A stretch of 64,000 nucleotides of DNA from Glebionis coronaria (lineage: Eukaryota; Streptophyta; Magnoliopsida; Asterales; Asteraceae): positions 436,616,617 to 436,680,616 of the forward strand of contig CM046875.1 in assembly GCA_025667525.1 (NCBI GenBank), read 5' to 3'. Below are positions 10,622 to 20,860 of the stretch, piece by piece. The notes under the pieces are model-generated. The model made no database searches. It was given only the letters and a program-made list of their open reading frames with translations, and was not told the origin of the DNA. Numbering within the stretch: the stretch's first letter is position 1; the number at the start of each line of letters is the position of its first letter. The position numbers were made by a program, and so were the translations under genes.

Positions 10622-12581
10622 GTGTTATTAATATTATAATGGTAATTTTGAGTGTCTGATTTTTGATCAAGTGAATCATAGGGTGATCAAGGGGTGTTAG
10701 GATCTATTTATGATATTAGTAATGATAAATTAGGTGTTAGAATGAGATGCATAATTGAGTCATTTTGAAAAGGGTATTTTGGGCAAAATAGTTGTTATAT
10801 AAATTAGTGGGTTTGAGTTTATATAGGCTGAGAAATGACGTGAGATAGTTGTAATAATCTTCAATACGCTTGTTTTTCCACTTGAATGAGCTTCTAACTT
10901 ATTACGGATAAAAACTTATGCTAGTTTTAGTGTTCATGTACCGGGAGAAGCAAATCGGCACAATCCGAAATTGTGGCTGATTTTGGGTCGACTCTCGGGG
11001 ACTTTAGGAATGGTTAGATAATTGATACTACTGGATTTTAATGTTTATAAACTTAGTATGATGAGTCTAATAGTGAGTTTAAAAAGTGAAAGGTCAAGAT
11101 AGTATTTTTAAAGTGGTATAAACGGTTTTATAAAACGGGTACACATTATGTCCCAAAATTTAGAGTCCAATAAAGTGTCGAGGTGATGGGTCTTAAAGTG
11201 TGAACTTTGGCTCAAACATTGGTGGGGACTTATACAGGTTATAAGTGACATTGACACCAAGTTTCATCGAAATCAACCAAGTCTAAATAGGGTAGATCAG
11301 TGTGTACATTTGGAGTGTACTTGCTGATTTGTATTTTGGACACATAGTTCAATGTTCGTGTGGTGTGTGTTTGAGTATTCACTATTGGACATGGTGACTT
11401 ACTCAAGTTTTTAGTCATTATATAAATTACTTAGCTACTGGTCCGAGGGAAGTAAAGTGATAGTTTGACTCGAGTTGACTTGGCGTCTTATTACGGGTCA
11501 ATGTCAAGAGTGCAAGTGTTTAAGCGTGTAGTGTGGGATAAATGGGATAGTATGGATTCACTTGGTTTGTGTCATTAATTATGAAGTATGAATACTTTGA
11601 AAATATTTATGTCATATTATACTTAGTATATATCAATATTTGAGTTCGAGTCTTAACGTGTGCCTTATTTGTTAGGTGGCGGCTTTTGACGTGTATATTT
11701 GGGATGCATCTTTACTTCGGCGATCACTACACACTACTAGCTTCGTATATTATCTAAGGTGAGTCTATAGCCTCGCTTTTTACTATCTTGTAAATGATTT
11801 TAACCCGCGAGGAGAATACATGTTGTTTTATAAAATGAACACAAGTTGTTTTCGGTATGCTGGACCCGAATATGATGATAAATGCCTAAGTACCATTATC
11901 ATATGAAGTCCCTGAAATTCATGAGTTGTTAATTACCTTGCAAGGTAAACGCTAATACATTTGATTGATCTATTTGTTTGACTGTCTTATCCTAGGGTAT
12001 GTATCCTCGTGGTCACCTGAAAGGGATATTATGTATAATAGGTCGTTGGTATATGACAATATTACCTATTGTAGAGGTGCCGTAAGTGACTCGGTTTGGC
12101 ATGTTGGTTAACGTTCAGTTGCATGAGCTTAAGGCATTTATCGATATATACATATGACTTGTCTGTGTGACAAGCTTGAGATGATTAAAATTCTTGTGTT
12201 CAAATGATGATTTACAAAACCTATAGACTTTCTCAACCGTTGTGTTGATGATTTTAAGCACGTATTTCAGGCTATCAGGTTGGATATCAGCGGAGCATGC
12301 GAGGAGGAAGTTGGTGCTTACTTGTCTAAAGTTTTATATTATTTTCCATCTTTAGAAATGAATAAATAACTTTTAAGTCTTTAATGAATGTGATGTGTTG
12401 GTAATGATTATTGAGACTAAACGCTACTCTGACTTTATATATTGGGATAGGAAACTTTTTAGACAAGGTTGTATATTATTTTAACTTCTCTTTTGAGGTC
12501 GTTGTCTATGATTGTGTGTGATGTGCTATGAGTAGCACCCCAAAGTGGTATTCTGCTGTGTAGTAATTTAGGGGTGTTACA
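10622..12581 (+). repeat. Right arm of the palindrome (chromovirus LTR, + orientation)
   Basis: It mirrors the left arm and ends GGGGTGTTACA at 12581, directly against the putative target duplication ATATG. Unlike the left arm, no primer site follows, so this end behaves like the outer end of a 3' LTR. The arm midpoints agree (10599 inner, 10600 outer), so insertions and deletions between arms nearly cancel. Confidence 0.85.
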
Positions 12582-12871
12582 ATATGGTCATTCGCTATGG
12601 GTGGTTGGGTTTTGGGCTTATAACGGGTTTGGGTGGTCTGAGAAGGGAAATGGGTTATGATTGTGTCGCTTCTGCCCCGTCATGTATCAAAAACTCTTTA
12701 CAACAAGTATGGCCATTTAATTAGGGCATTCTCTTTACAAAACAACTTTAGACTAATTACACTTTTAGTCCTTTTGTTTTATAATCTATAGATAAGGACT
12801 AACAACGTAATTTAATCAATTTCCAAGGGCTATTCGTGACATGTCTTCAATCTCCAAGGACTAATCTTGTA
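12582..12871. other. Interval between two insertions, no gene seen
   Basis: These 290 bp lie between the palindromic element and gypsy-A. They probably belong to the 3' region of the + strand copia element, because the DNA resumes at 23770 beyond gypsy-A in similar style (GACATGTCTTCAATCTCC here, GACAAGTCTTCAAACTTGG there). No coding or repeat content is recognised. Confidence 0.45.
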
Positions 12872-15770
12872 TGTAACACCCCCAATTTCGGGTCATAGCA
12901 GCGGAAGGGTCATTGGGTGTTACTATCATGGTTCAACCTCAATATCATAGAAAACGCCTCAAAATGAGTCGTTTTGTTAAAACATATATTCATCCAACAT
13001 TTTAAAAATAAAACAATTCACACACGGTCCCAAATAGTTTCAAGGTTTACACAACCAATCATACGATAAAAGTTTCTTTGAATGAACATAGTTTATAAAA
13101 GCGGGCCAAAACATTTTATTTTAGCATGCTGCGTGAAACCGCCTTCCTTGAGTGCCTTCTTCATGGACCTGAGATAAAACATGCTATAAAGTCAACAAAA
13201 ATGTTGAGTGAATCTATAGAGTTTAAATTAAACAAATGAACACAAGTATTCTGAATAAACCTTCCGTGGTTGACAATCATGTGGATCAGACATAATTATC
13301 GTTGTTATTTCATAAGTCTCGTGAAATTGAACGTTAACATATATTATTTCAGCCCAACACACCTAGCCAAGTGCGTATATTTCTCTTATACAATTGCATC
13401 CGATGTTTCATTACTGGTGCATCACAACACCACGCGATAGCTAGTCGCGACCGGACTGGGCGTCACCCCGATAGATCTATCCATAGTATTAGCGTTCCTT
13501 TCGATTAACAATTCACGATTCATGGGTCTTTTAAGGCTAAACAAACTTGTATAACAACTTTCATCTAAGCATACAATCGGGTCCTTTGTGTTTGATTTTA
13601 AAGAAAGAGGGTTTACCACAACTTCTCGTTGTACCCTTCATTTGTTACTAAATGTTTTTCCAATAATAAGGATTTCTACAACTTCTCGTCGTACCCCTTT
13701 TATCTTAATAAAACAAGCATGTTATCCCCCTCGCGGGTTTTATAAAACAAGTAAACATGTTAAAGCGAGGCTATAGACTCACCTTGATACGATAGTAGTG
13801 ACGTGACGATCACCGACGATTTGTGATGCCCGTTAAACACGAAGACCGCAACCTACCAATTAAGGCGCGTTCGTTAATAAACGACTCAAGTATATTTATA
13901 ATACTTAAATAATACAAAAGTCATTTTCAAATGACCATGAAAATCTCGAAAAATAACAAAAATATAAGTGTACTACTATACCCTTTTGTTCAACACTTAT
14001 TCTTTTAAAACACTTGCGCCCTCGACATCGACCCGTCATAAGACGCCAAGTCAACGCAAGTCAAACCATCATTTTACTTCCCTCGGACCAGTAACTAAGT
14101 CATTTATATAATGACTTAACACTTGAGTAAGTCACCATGTCCAATAGTGAATACTCAACTCACGCCATACAAGTATTGAACTACGTGTCCAAAATACCAC
14201 TCAGCATGTACACTCCAAATGTACACACCAATCTAACCTATCTAGACATGTCCGATTTCGACGAAACTTGGTGACAAACTCACACATAATATGAATAAGA
14301 CTCAGTTTAAATTTCATTCAAAAATATTACTTCTAAGACCTTCTGCCCGACACACCTTCGTGTTGCAAAAACCGGACAGTTTTACGCCTTTGACTTGTAA
14401 AACCATTTTGACTTATCTAAACATTTCCGTTTGCAAAACCGACACTCGGGTTTGAAAATAGACTCATGACCTGAGGTTTATCAACTTACAACAGCCCTTG
14501 AACATTTTTAAAACTCATTTTATTGTCCCCGAGATTCGTTCCAAATATCGACAACAATTTTCGGATTGTGCCGATACCCGTCTCCCGGTACACAAACACT
14601 AAAAGTAGCATAACTTTTCGCTCGTAATGAGTTAGAAGCTCTACTTTAGCTCAAATCGAAGCTAACGAAATTCTCTACGACCCTATCTAATTAGTTTACC
14701 AAGTTTACCACAGTAACAATTTCAAAAACGGCCTTAAAGTTACTGCCTAAAATAGACTATCTAAAAATCATACCAAAACAATTTTTCAACCCATTCCAAC
14801 AATTCCTATAGTGCTAATATGATCCTAATATCATACTAACACATCTAACTAACTCATAACACCCTCAAATTTGATCTCACAAAAATTAAACAATCAAAAA
14901 TCTTACATGCAACAAAAACCTACTATGAATATTATATTATTAACACCATATATAAACATAAAAATGGATCAAACATCAAGTTCTTCACCAAAAACTGAAA
15001 ATAAAATTTTAGTGGATGCATGTGGAAGAAATTTATACCAATATGAAGCTTATGAAATTTCCAAGGTGGGTCTTTTATTAGTTTCTTTAGATTCAAAGTA
15101 AAAATCAAGAAATCAAAGGGTTTAGGTGTAGAGGGGTGGACGGTTTAGGGAGAAAAGGAGAGAGATGGGATTTTTTTTTGTTAGAATGAATTGTTTAATG
15201 AAAATAGTTAGTGGGATTTTTAAAATATAGTGGGGTGAGGGTAATTTTTGTCATAATTGCATTCTTTTGGTCCAAAGATGCAAGTAAATAGTTTACAAGG
15301 TAGAAAATGTAAATTGTAAATTTTAAAAATATTTACAGGGCTCGGGTTTCGTAAAAATACTTTTCGGAAGTTTAAACGCTTCAAGATATAATAACAAAGC
15401 TTCGACACGACTTAAAACGCAATTAAATCGAAAACGTCGAAAATATAAAATATCGAGACATTCGATAATGAAACGTAAATTTTTGGCATCCGTCGGTATC
15501 GCGATCACTAATAGTTATCGTCATTCGTTAAAACGTAAAACACGAGAAATAACGATTAAATATAATAAAAATCATTTTTATGATTATTTGAGAATATAAT
15601 ATCGATACCTAACATATTCCTTGTCGTTTTTCATCCAATCGACATTCTTACGCTAGTTTCAAGTCATAACCTTCTCGGTTAGTCGATAATTTAAAATTCT
15701 CATTAAAGTAAACACGTAATACGTAATAGTCGAGATAAAAATAACGACCTGAAATTGACGGGTTGTCACA
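12872..15770 (-). repeat. gypsy-A 3' LTR (2899 bp)
   Basis: On the + strand it begins TGTAACACCCCCAATTTCGG and ends GACGGGTTGTCACA; in sense it starts TGTGACAACCCG. Small ORFs inside it (13422-13619, 13588-13776, 14871-15101) recur in the other LTR only because the LTRs are near-identical, so I do not call them genes. Confidence 0.95.
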
Positions 15771-15787
15771 TCATCCCCACCAAATTA
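15771..15787 (-). other. gypsy-A polypurine tract
   Basis: On the - strand TAATTTGGTGGGGATGA lies immediately before the 3' LTR start; it primes plus-strand DNA synthesis. Confidence 0.75.
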
Positions 15788-15806
15788 GGATCTTCGCCCT
15801 CGAAGA

Positions 15807-18452
15807 TCAACTTGCGTTCTTGCCCGATCGCTTGTTGAAATCAAAGAGATGAGGGTAATTCTTCCACATTTGGTCTTCTCGTTCCCAAGTAAACTCCGGT
15901 CCTCTTCGAGAGTTCCATCGAACTTTGACGATAGGTATTCGGCTTTGCTTCAGTTGCTTGACCTCGCGATCCATGATCTCGACCGGTTCTTCAATAAAGT
16001 GCAGCGTTTTATCAACCTTAACCTCGTCTAACGGTATAATGAGTTCTTCATCGGATAAACACTTCTTCAGATTCGACACGTGAAAAGTGTTATGAATCCC
16101 ATACAGTTCTTGTGGTAGTTCCAGTTGGTATGCCACGGGTCCCACTCTAGATGTAACCTTGAATGGTCCGATATAACGAGGACTTAACTTCCCACGTTTT
16201 CCAAATCGTACAACACCTTTCCATGGTGATACCTTTAGCATAACCTTATCTCCCACTTTAAACTCCAATGGTTTTCTTCTCACATCTGCATAACTCTTCT
16301 GTCGGCTTCGAGCAGACAACAACCTATTCTTGATTTGCACAATCATATCCGTCGTCTCTCTAATCAAATCTGGTCCAGTGAGTTGGGCATCACTAACCTC
16401 ACTCCAGCTAACGGGTGATCTACATCTTCTCCCATAAAGTGCTTCAAAAGGTGCAGCTTTAATACTCGCGTGATAACTGTTATTGTACGAGAATTCGGCC
16501 AAATGTAAGTGCTTATCCCAGCTACTTCCAAAGTCTATCACACAAGCACGTAGCATATCCTCCAAAGTTTGAGTTGTTCTTTCGCTTTGCCCATCAGTTT
16601 GTGGATGATAGGCTGTGCTCATATCCAAATTGGTTCCTAACGACTTTTGAAGTGATCTCCAAAATCCAGAAGCAAAACGACTATCTCTATCGGAAATGAT
16701 TGAAATAGGAACACCATGCTTGCACACGATGTCCTTCAGATAAATATCGGCGAGTTTCTCCAATCCGAACCTCTCGTTGATTGGAATAAAATGAGCGGAT
16801 TTAGTTAAACGATCGACAATAACCCAAATTGCATCGAACCCAGACGGTGTCCTTGGGAGTTTTGTGATGAAGTCCATCGTAATTCGCTCCCATTTCCAGA
16901 CTGGAATTTCAGGTTGGACAAGTAATCCTGACGGCTTCTGATATTCAACTTTCACTTTTGCACATGTTAAGCATTTCGCGACGTATGTTGCAATATCAGC
17001 TTTCATATTCGGCCACCAGTATAACTTTTTCAAGTCTTGGTACATTTTGTCCGATCCAGGATGAATAGAATACTTGGACTTATGAGATTCTAACATAATC
17101 AAGTCTCTCAGTCCACCGAAGAATGGTAACCAAATTCGACCTCTCAAACATCTGATACCATCGGGTCGCGTCTCAAATGTTTCACCGTCTCCTCTAAATC
17201 TTTCGGCAGCAATATTTTCCTTCTTGCATGCTTCAACTTGTGCGTTTCGAATATGCTCAGGTAAGTTATTATGAACTGTCACTACCAAAGCACGCACTCG
17301 AATCGGTTTCTCTCTTTCCTTTCGACTTAACGCGTCAGCTACCACGTTCGCCTTTCCCGGATGATAACGAATTTCGCAGTCGTAATCACTCAATAGTTCA
17401 ACCCATCGACGTTGCCTCATATTCAGCTCCTTTTGATCCAATATGTATTGTAGGCTTTTATGATCAGTGAATACTGTACACTTCGTACCATACAGATAAT
17501 GTCTCCAAAGTCGCAGAGCAAAAACCACAGCGCCCAATTCCAAGTCATGGGTAGTGTAGTTCTCCTCATTCTTCCTTAATTGTCTAGAGGCATATGCGAT
17601 CACCTTTTCGCGTTGCATAAGAACAGCACCATATCCTCGAAGAGATGCATCACAATAAACCACAAAGTCTTCACTTCCTTCAGGTAACGATAAAATCGGC
17701 GCACTACAGAGTTTCATCTTCAGGGTTTGGAAAGCTTCTTCTTCATCATCGCCCCACACATACGGTTTATTCTTCTGAGTCAGCTTCGTTAATGGTTTCG
17801 ATATCAAAGAGAATCCTTCAATAAACCTTCGGTAATAACCAGCCAGACCTAGAAATTGTCGCACTTCAATTGGAGTAGTCGGAGCACTCCAATTCTTGAT
17901 GGCTTCGATCTTTGCAGGATCAACATGTACTCCACTTTTATCAACCACGTGTCCGAGAAATTGTACAGAGTTAAGCCAAAAATCACACTTTGAGAACTTA
18001 GCGTACAACTTTTCGTTCTTCAACAAGTTCAAGATAATCCTTAAGTGTTCGGCATGCTCTTCATTGCTCTTGGAGTAGATTAGAATATCATCTATGAAAA
18101 CGATCACGAATTCATCAAGATACGGCTTACAAATGTGATTCATTAAGTCCATGAATACAGCAGGTGCGTTTGTCAAACCAAAAGGCATAACCAGAAACTC
18201 ATAATGACCATAACGAGTTCTAAACGCCGTAATAGGAATATCTTCCTCACGTATGCGAAGTTGATGGTAACCAGAACGAAGATCAATCTTGGAGAAAACA
18301 CGAGAACCTTGAAGTTGATCGAATAAATCATCAATTCTTGGAAGCGGATAACGACTCTTGATCGTCAGCTTATTCAACTCTCGGTAATCAATGCACATAC
18401 GAAACGAACCATCTTTCTTCTTAACGAATAAGACAGGAGCTCCCCAAGGTGA
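15807..18452 (-). pseudogene. gypsy-A pol: RT, RNase H, integrase, chromodomain (after an in-frame stop)
   Basis: Continuation of the gag-protease frame after the TAG at 18453-18455; open from there to the stop at 15807. The first Met is at 18398, and residues below count from it. [13 protein letters not shown] before the Met, [11 protein letters not shown] at ~16, FIDDILIYS at 101-109. RNase [15 protein letters not shown] near 245, then [14 protein letters not shown] and [10 protein letters not shown]. Integrase: H-x-H/C-x2-C zinc domain ([10 protein letters not shown] ... CLTCAKVK), triad in [16 protein letters not shown] and [14 protein letters not shown]-terminus: [19 protein letters not shown] and [10 protein letters not shown], a chromodomain-like module that in chromoviruses is thought to steer integration to heterochromatin. 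Truncation of the polyprotein by the stop is its only visible defect. Confidence 0.93.
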
Positions 18453-20435
18453 CTAACTCGGTCGTATAAAACCTTTATCAGATAGCTCTTGTAATTGCAC
18501 AGATAACTCCTTCAGCTCGGATGGGGCTAAACGATATGGCGCACGAGCCACGGGTGCAGCACGAGGAATTAGATCAATTTGGAATTCTACTTGCCTTGGA
18601 GGAGGAAGTCCAGGCAAATCTTCCGGAAACACTTCAGGAAAGTCACGGATAACAGGTACATCTTCAGCACGTTTCTCCTTCGATTCTTTCTCCACTACTT
18701 TAGCTAGGAATAACTCACACCCTCTTTCGATATACTTACGAGCCTTAGTGCACGAAACGATTTTTAGTCGTGAACTACGATGATCACCTTCGATAACCAT
18801 GGTCTTGTCATCTAAGGGAATCCTAACTTTCTTTTCTCCACACAAGATAGACGCGTTATACTTGGATAACCAATCCATTCCGATAATAATATCAAAACTT
18901 CCCAATTCGACAATCATCAAGTCTATCTTAAAAATACGGTTCAAGAGATTAAGAGAACATCCTAGGAGCGCACGATTGGTACTCACTAATTTCCCATCAG
19001 CTAATTCTACCTGATAACTCGCGTTTAATTCGACCGGTTTGATATCAATTAAGGTACTAAAACTTGTAGACACAAAGCTTTTGTCCGCACCAGAATCAAA
19101 TAAAGCTGTAGCATAACGGTTGTTCAGGAAAAACGTACCAGTGACAACTTTCGGGTTTTGCTTCGCTTCGGCTTCACCCAACTGATAAGCTTTTCCTTGG
19201 TTATCTCCACCACGTGCATTCTTCGGAGGTTGAGGGCATTGGTTCCTCATGTGACCTTTACCTTGACAGTTATAACACGTCACTCCCTTCTTTCCTGGTC
19301 CCCAACAGTCTTCAGTCTTGTGACCTAACTTGTTGCACTTTCCACACTTAGCACACTCACCAGTATGAGACTTCTTGTAGCGTTGACATCTGGTTCCCTC
19401 ATCAGCAGTTGCAGCTTCATTCATCGCATTAGCGTTGCCCCTCCTTCTGTTTTGATTTCTGTTGTGAGATTGACGGTTATCACCACAATCATCACTGTCA
19501 TTTTCAGCTCTTCTTTTTTTGCCTTCGGAAACACCATCAGCCTTGTCTTGGATGATTTGACCCATTAGTTGGTAGGCCATACGAACAGCTTCATCAATAT
19601 TGGCAGGTTTAGATGAGGTCACATCCCCACGGATGTTGGTCGGTAAGCCTCGAATATACTGCTCTACCTTCAAGTATTCAGGGTTAACTTTGTTTGGACA
19701 AAGTAGAGCAAGTTCATGGAATCTGTTGGTGTATCCATCGATGTCAGTACCCTTCAGTCTCAGCTGATATAGTTCCTGTTCCAACCTCTGAATAACACTC
19801 CTTGGACAGAATTCCTCAGTCATCCACCTTCTTACTTCAGCCCAAGGTGTAGCATAAGCAGCATTCATACCCAATGATGCCATTCTTCCATTCCACCAAG
19901 TTAATGCTCGCCCTTGAAGAGTAGCAGAGGCAAACATCACTTTATCTCCTTCCTCACTTCCACTAAATCGAAACACGGATTCCAATTTCTCAAACCATTG
20001 CATTAACCCAACAGCGCCTTCAGTACCCTTAAAAGTTGGAGGTTTGCATTTCATGAACGAGGTATAATTGCACTTCTTGTTTTCAGGAATCACTGGTCTA
20101 TCAGCATTACCAGTTCCAGCACCAGCATTGCCAGCTCCCGCATTACCAGCTCCAGTATTATCAGCTCCAGTAGCGCCAGCTCCAGTAGCACCAGCTCCAG
20201 TAGCACCAGCTCCAGTGTTGCCAGCTCCAGTATCGCCAGCTCCACCAGATCCACCAGCTCCACCGGATCCACCAGCTCCACCGGATCCACCAGCTCCACC
20301 AGATCCGCCAGATCCTCCAGCTCCATTATTCAAGTTTGCCATAAATGCATTCATAGACATCTGAAATTGATCAGCTACTATAGCACGTAACTGAGTCTCA
20401 GTCAACTGTTTTGGCGGCATGATCCTGTTACACAA
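18453..20435 (-). CDS. gypsy-A Gag-protease polyprotein, ended by a premature TAG
   Basis: 660 codons from an ATG at 20435, about 425 bp inside the 5' LTR. Residues ~37-110 are a Gly/Ala/Ser/Thr repeat (GGAGGS, then GAGAT/GAGN units). Retrotrans-gag follows ([16 protein letters not shown], then [10 protein letters not shown] and [13 protein letters not shown]), then a zinc knuckle, [15 protein letters not shown], with an upstream Cys-rich [17 protein letters not shown]. The aspartic protease active site is [13 protein letters not shown], with [10 protein letters not shown] downstream. Gag builds the virus-like particle; the protease cleaves the polyprotein. The frame ends FIRPS-TAG exactly where gypsy-C continues with SSPWGAP, so the stop is a point change within the RT N-terminus. 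The same frame continues as pol. Confidence 0.93.
   Translation of the reverse strand: MCNRIMPPKQLTETQLRAIVADQFQMSMNAFMANLNNGAGGSGGSGGAGGSGGAGGSGGAGGSGGAGDTGAGNTGAGATGAGATGAGATGADNTGAGNAGAGNAGAGTGNADRPVIPENKKCNYTSFMKCKPPTFKGTEGAVGLMQWFEKLESVFRFSGSEEGDKVMFASATLQGRALTWWNGRMASLGMNAAYATPWAEVRRWMTEEFCPRSVIQRLEQELYQLRLKGTDIDGYTNRFHELALLCPNKVNPEYLKVEQYIRGLPTNIRGDVTSSKPANIDEAVRMAYQLMGQIIQDKADGVSEGKKRRAENDSDDCGDNRQSHNRNQNRRRGNANAMNEAATADEGTRCQRYKKSHTGECAKCGKCNKLGHKTEDCWGPGKKGVTCYNCQGKGHMRNQCPQPPKNARGGDNQGKAYQLGEAEAKQNPKVVTGTFFLNNRYATALFDSGADKSFVSTSFSTLIDIKPVELNASYQVELADGKLVSTNRALLGCSLNLLNRIFKIDLMIVELGSFDIIIGMDWLSKYNASILCGEKKVRIPLDDKTMVIEGDHRSSRLKIVSCTKARKYIERGCELFLAKVVEKESKEKRAEDVPVIRDFPEVFPEDLPGLPPPRQVEFQIDLIPRAAPVARAPYRLAPSELKELSVQLQELSDKGFIRPS
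20090..20335. repeat. GC-rich coding microsatellite in gypsy-A gag
   Basis: Short tandem units of 9-15 bp (CCAGCTCCA and variants, GATCCACCAGCTCCACCG) encode the Gly-Ala-Ser/Thr stretch of Gag. The antisense + strand ORF (20068-20364, Pro-Ala repeats) and the second - strand frame (20090-20326) are shadows. Confidence 0.85.
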
Positions 20436-20843
20436 TTCACATCAAAATGAGTATTCATTCAACGCTTGTGACAACAAAACATGAATAACACAGAATAAGA
20501 ATAGATAGATGAAAAGAGACAAGAATGGATGATAGAACGAAGGATAGAATTTAGACAAGGAACGAAGATTCACGAGGAATGAGTCAAAAGACAGGGATTG
20601 CTATTGTGACAATCAGCGTCGTTTATAAATCACATATTAGTATTATAATAATCAAATAATTAACATTTATAAGTAAATGTAATTTCATTATGCTTTAAGC
20701 ATAATTAATAATTAAATATGTATAATATATATATACTTTTCTTATTCTCGTCCATTGGCAACTCGGAGGTTTCGCTTGCAGATGTTATAGTTAAAAGATT
20801 TCAAAAATTTATTTTTGGAAAATCTTTTCGTTCTCTATAACTT

Positions 20844-20857
20844 GAGCTCTGATACCA
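20844..20857 (-). other. gypsy-A primer-binding site
   Basis: TGGTATCAGAGCTC on the - strand, 3 nt after the end of the 5' LTR; complementary to the initiator tRNA-Met 3' end. Confidence 0.9.
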
Positions 20858-20860
20858 ATC

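Larger units (their letters stand above)
7172..12581. mobile_element. Non-coding LTR-derived element with a ~4-kb internal palindrome
   Basis: The insertion begins TGTAACACCCCC (7172) and ends GGGGTGTTACA (12581), so its two ends are inverted rather than direct copies. Flanks are ATAGG (7167-7171) and ATATG (12582-12586), a plausible 5-bp target duplication with one mismatch. It has no gag or pol. Layout: 1.45 kb of non-palindromic DNA with a gypsy-type primer site, then two inverted LTR-like arms around a 45-nt spacer. The arms resemble chromovirus LTRs elsewhere in the window, for example CGGTACAC and ATCGGCACAATC as in 38690-38715. That the whole stretch is one insertion is an inference from the flanks. 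Confidence 0.65.

Noticed and set aside
14871..15101. Small + strand ORF inside the gypsy-A 3' LTR, with a near copy at 22896-23090
   Set aside because: Present twice only because the two LTRs are near-identical. It is antisense to the element and shows no recognisable domain, so duplication is not evidence of selection.
20068..20364. Pro-Ala repeat ORF on the + strand
   Set aside because: Antisense shadow of the Gly-Ala-Ser repeat in gypsy-A Gag.
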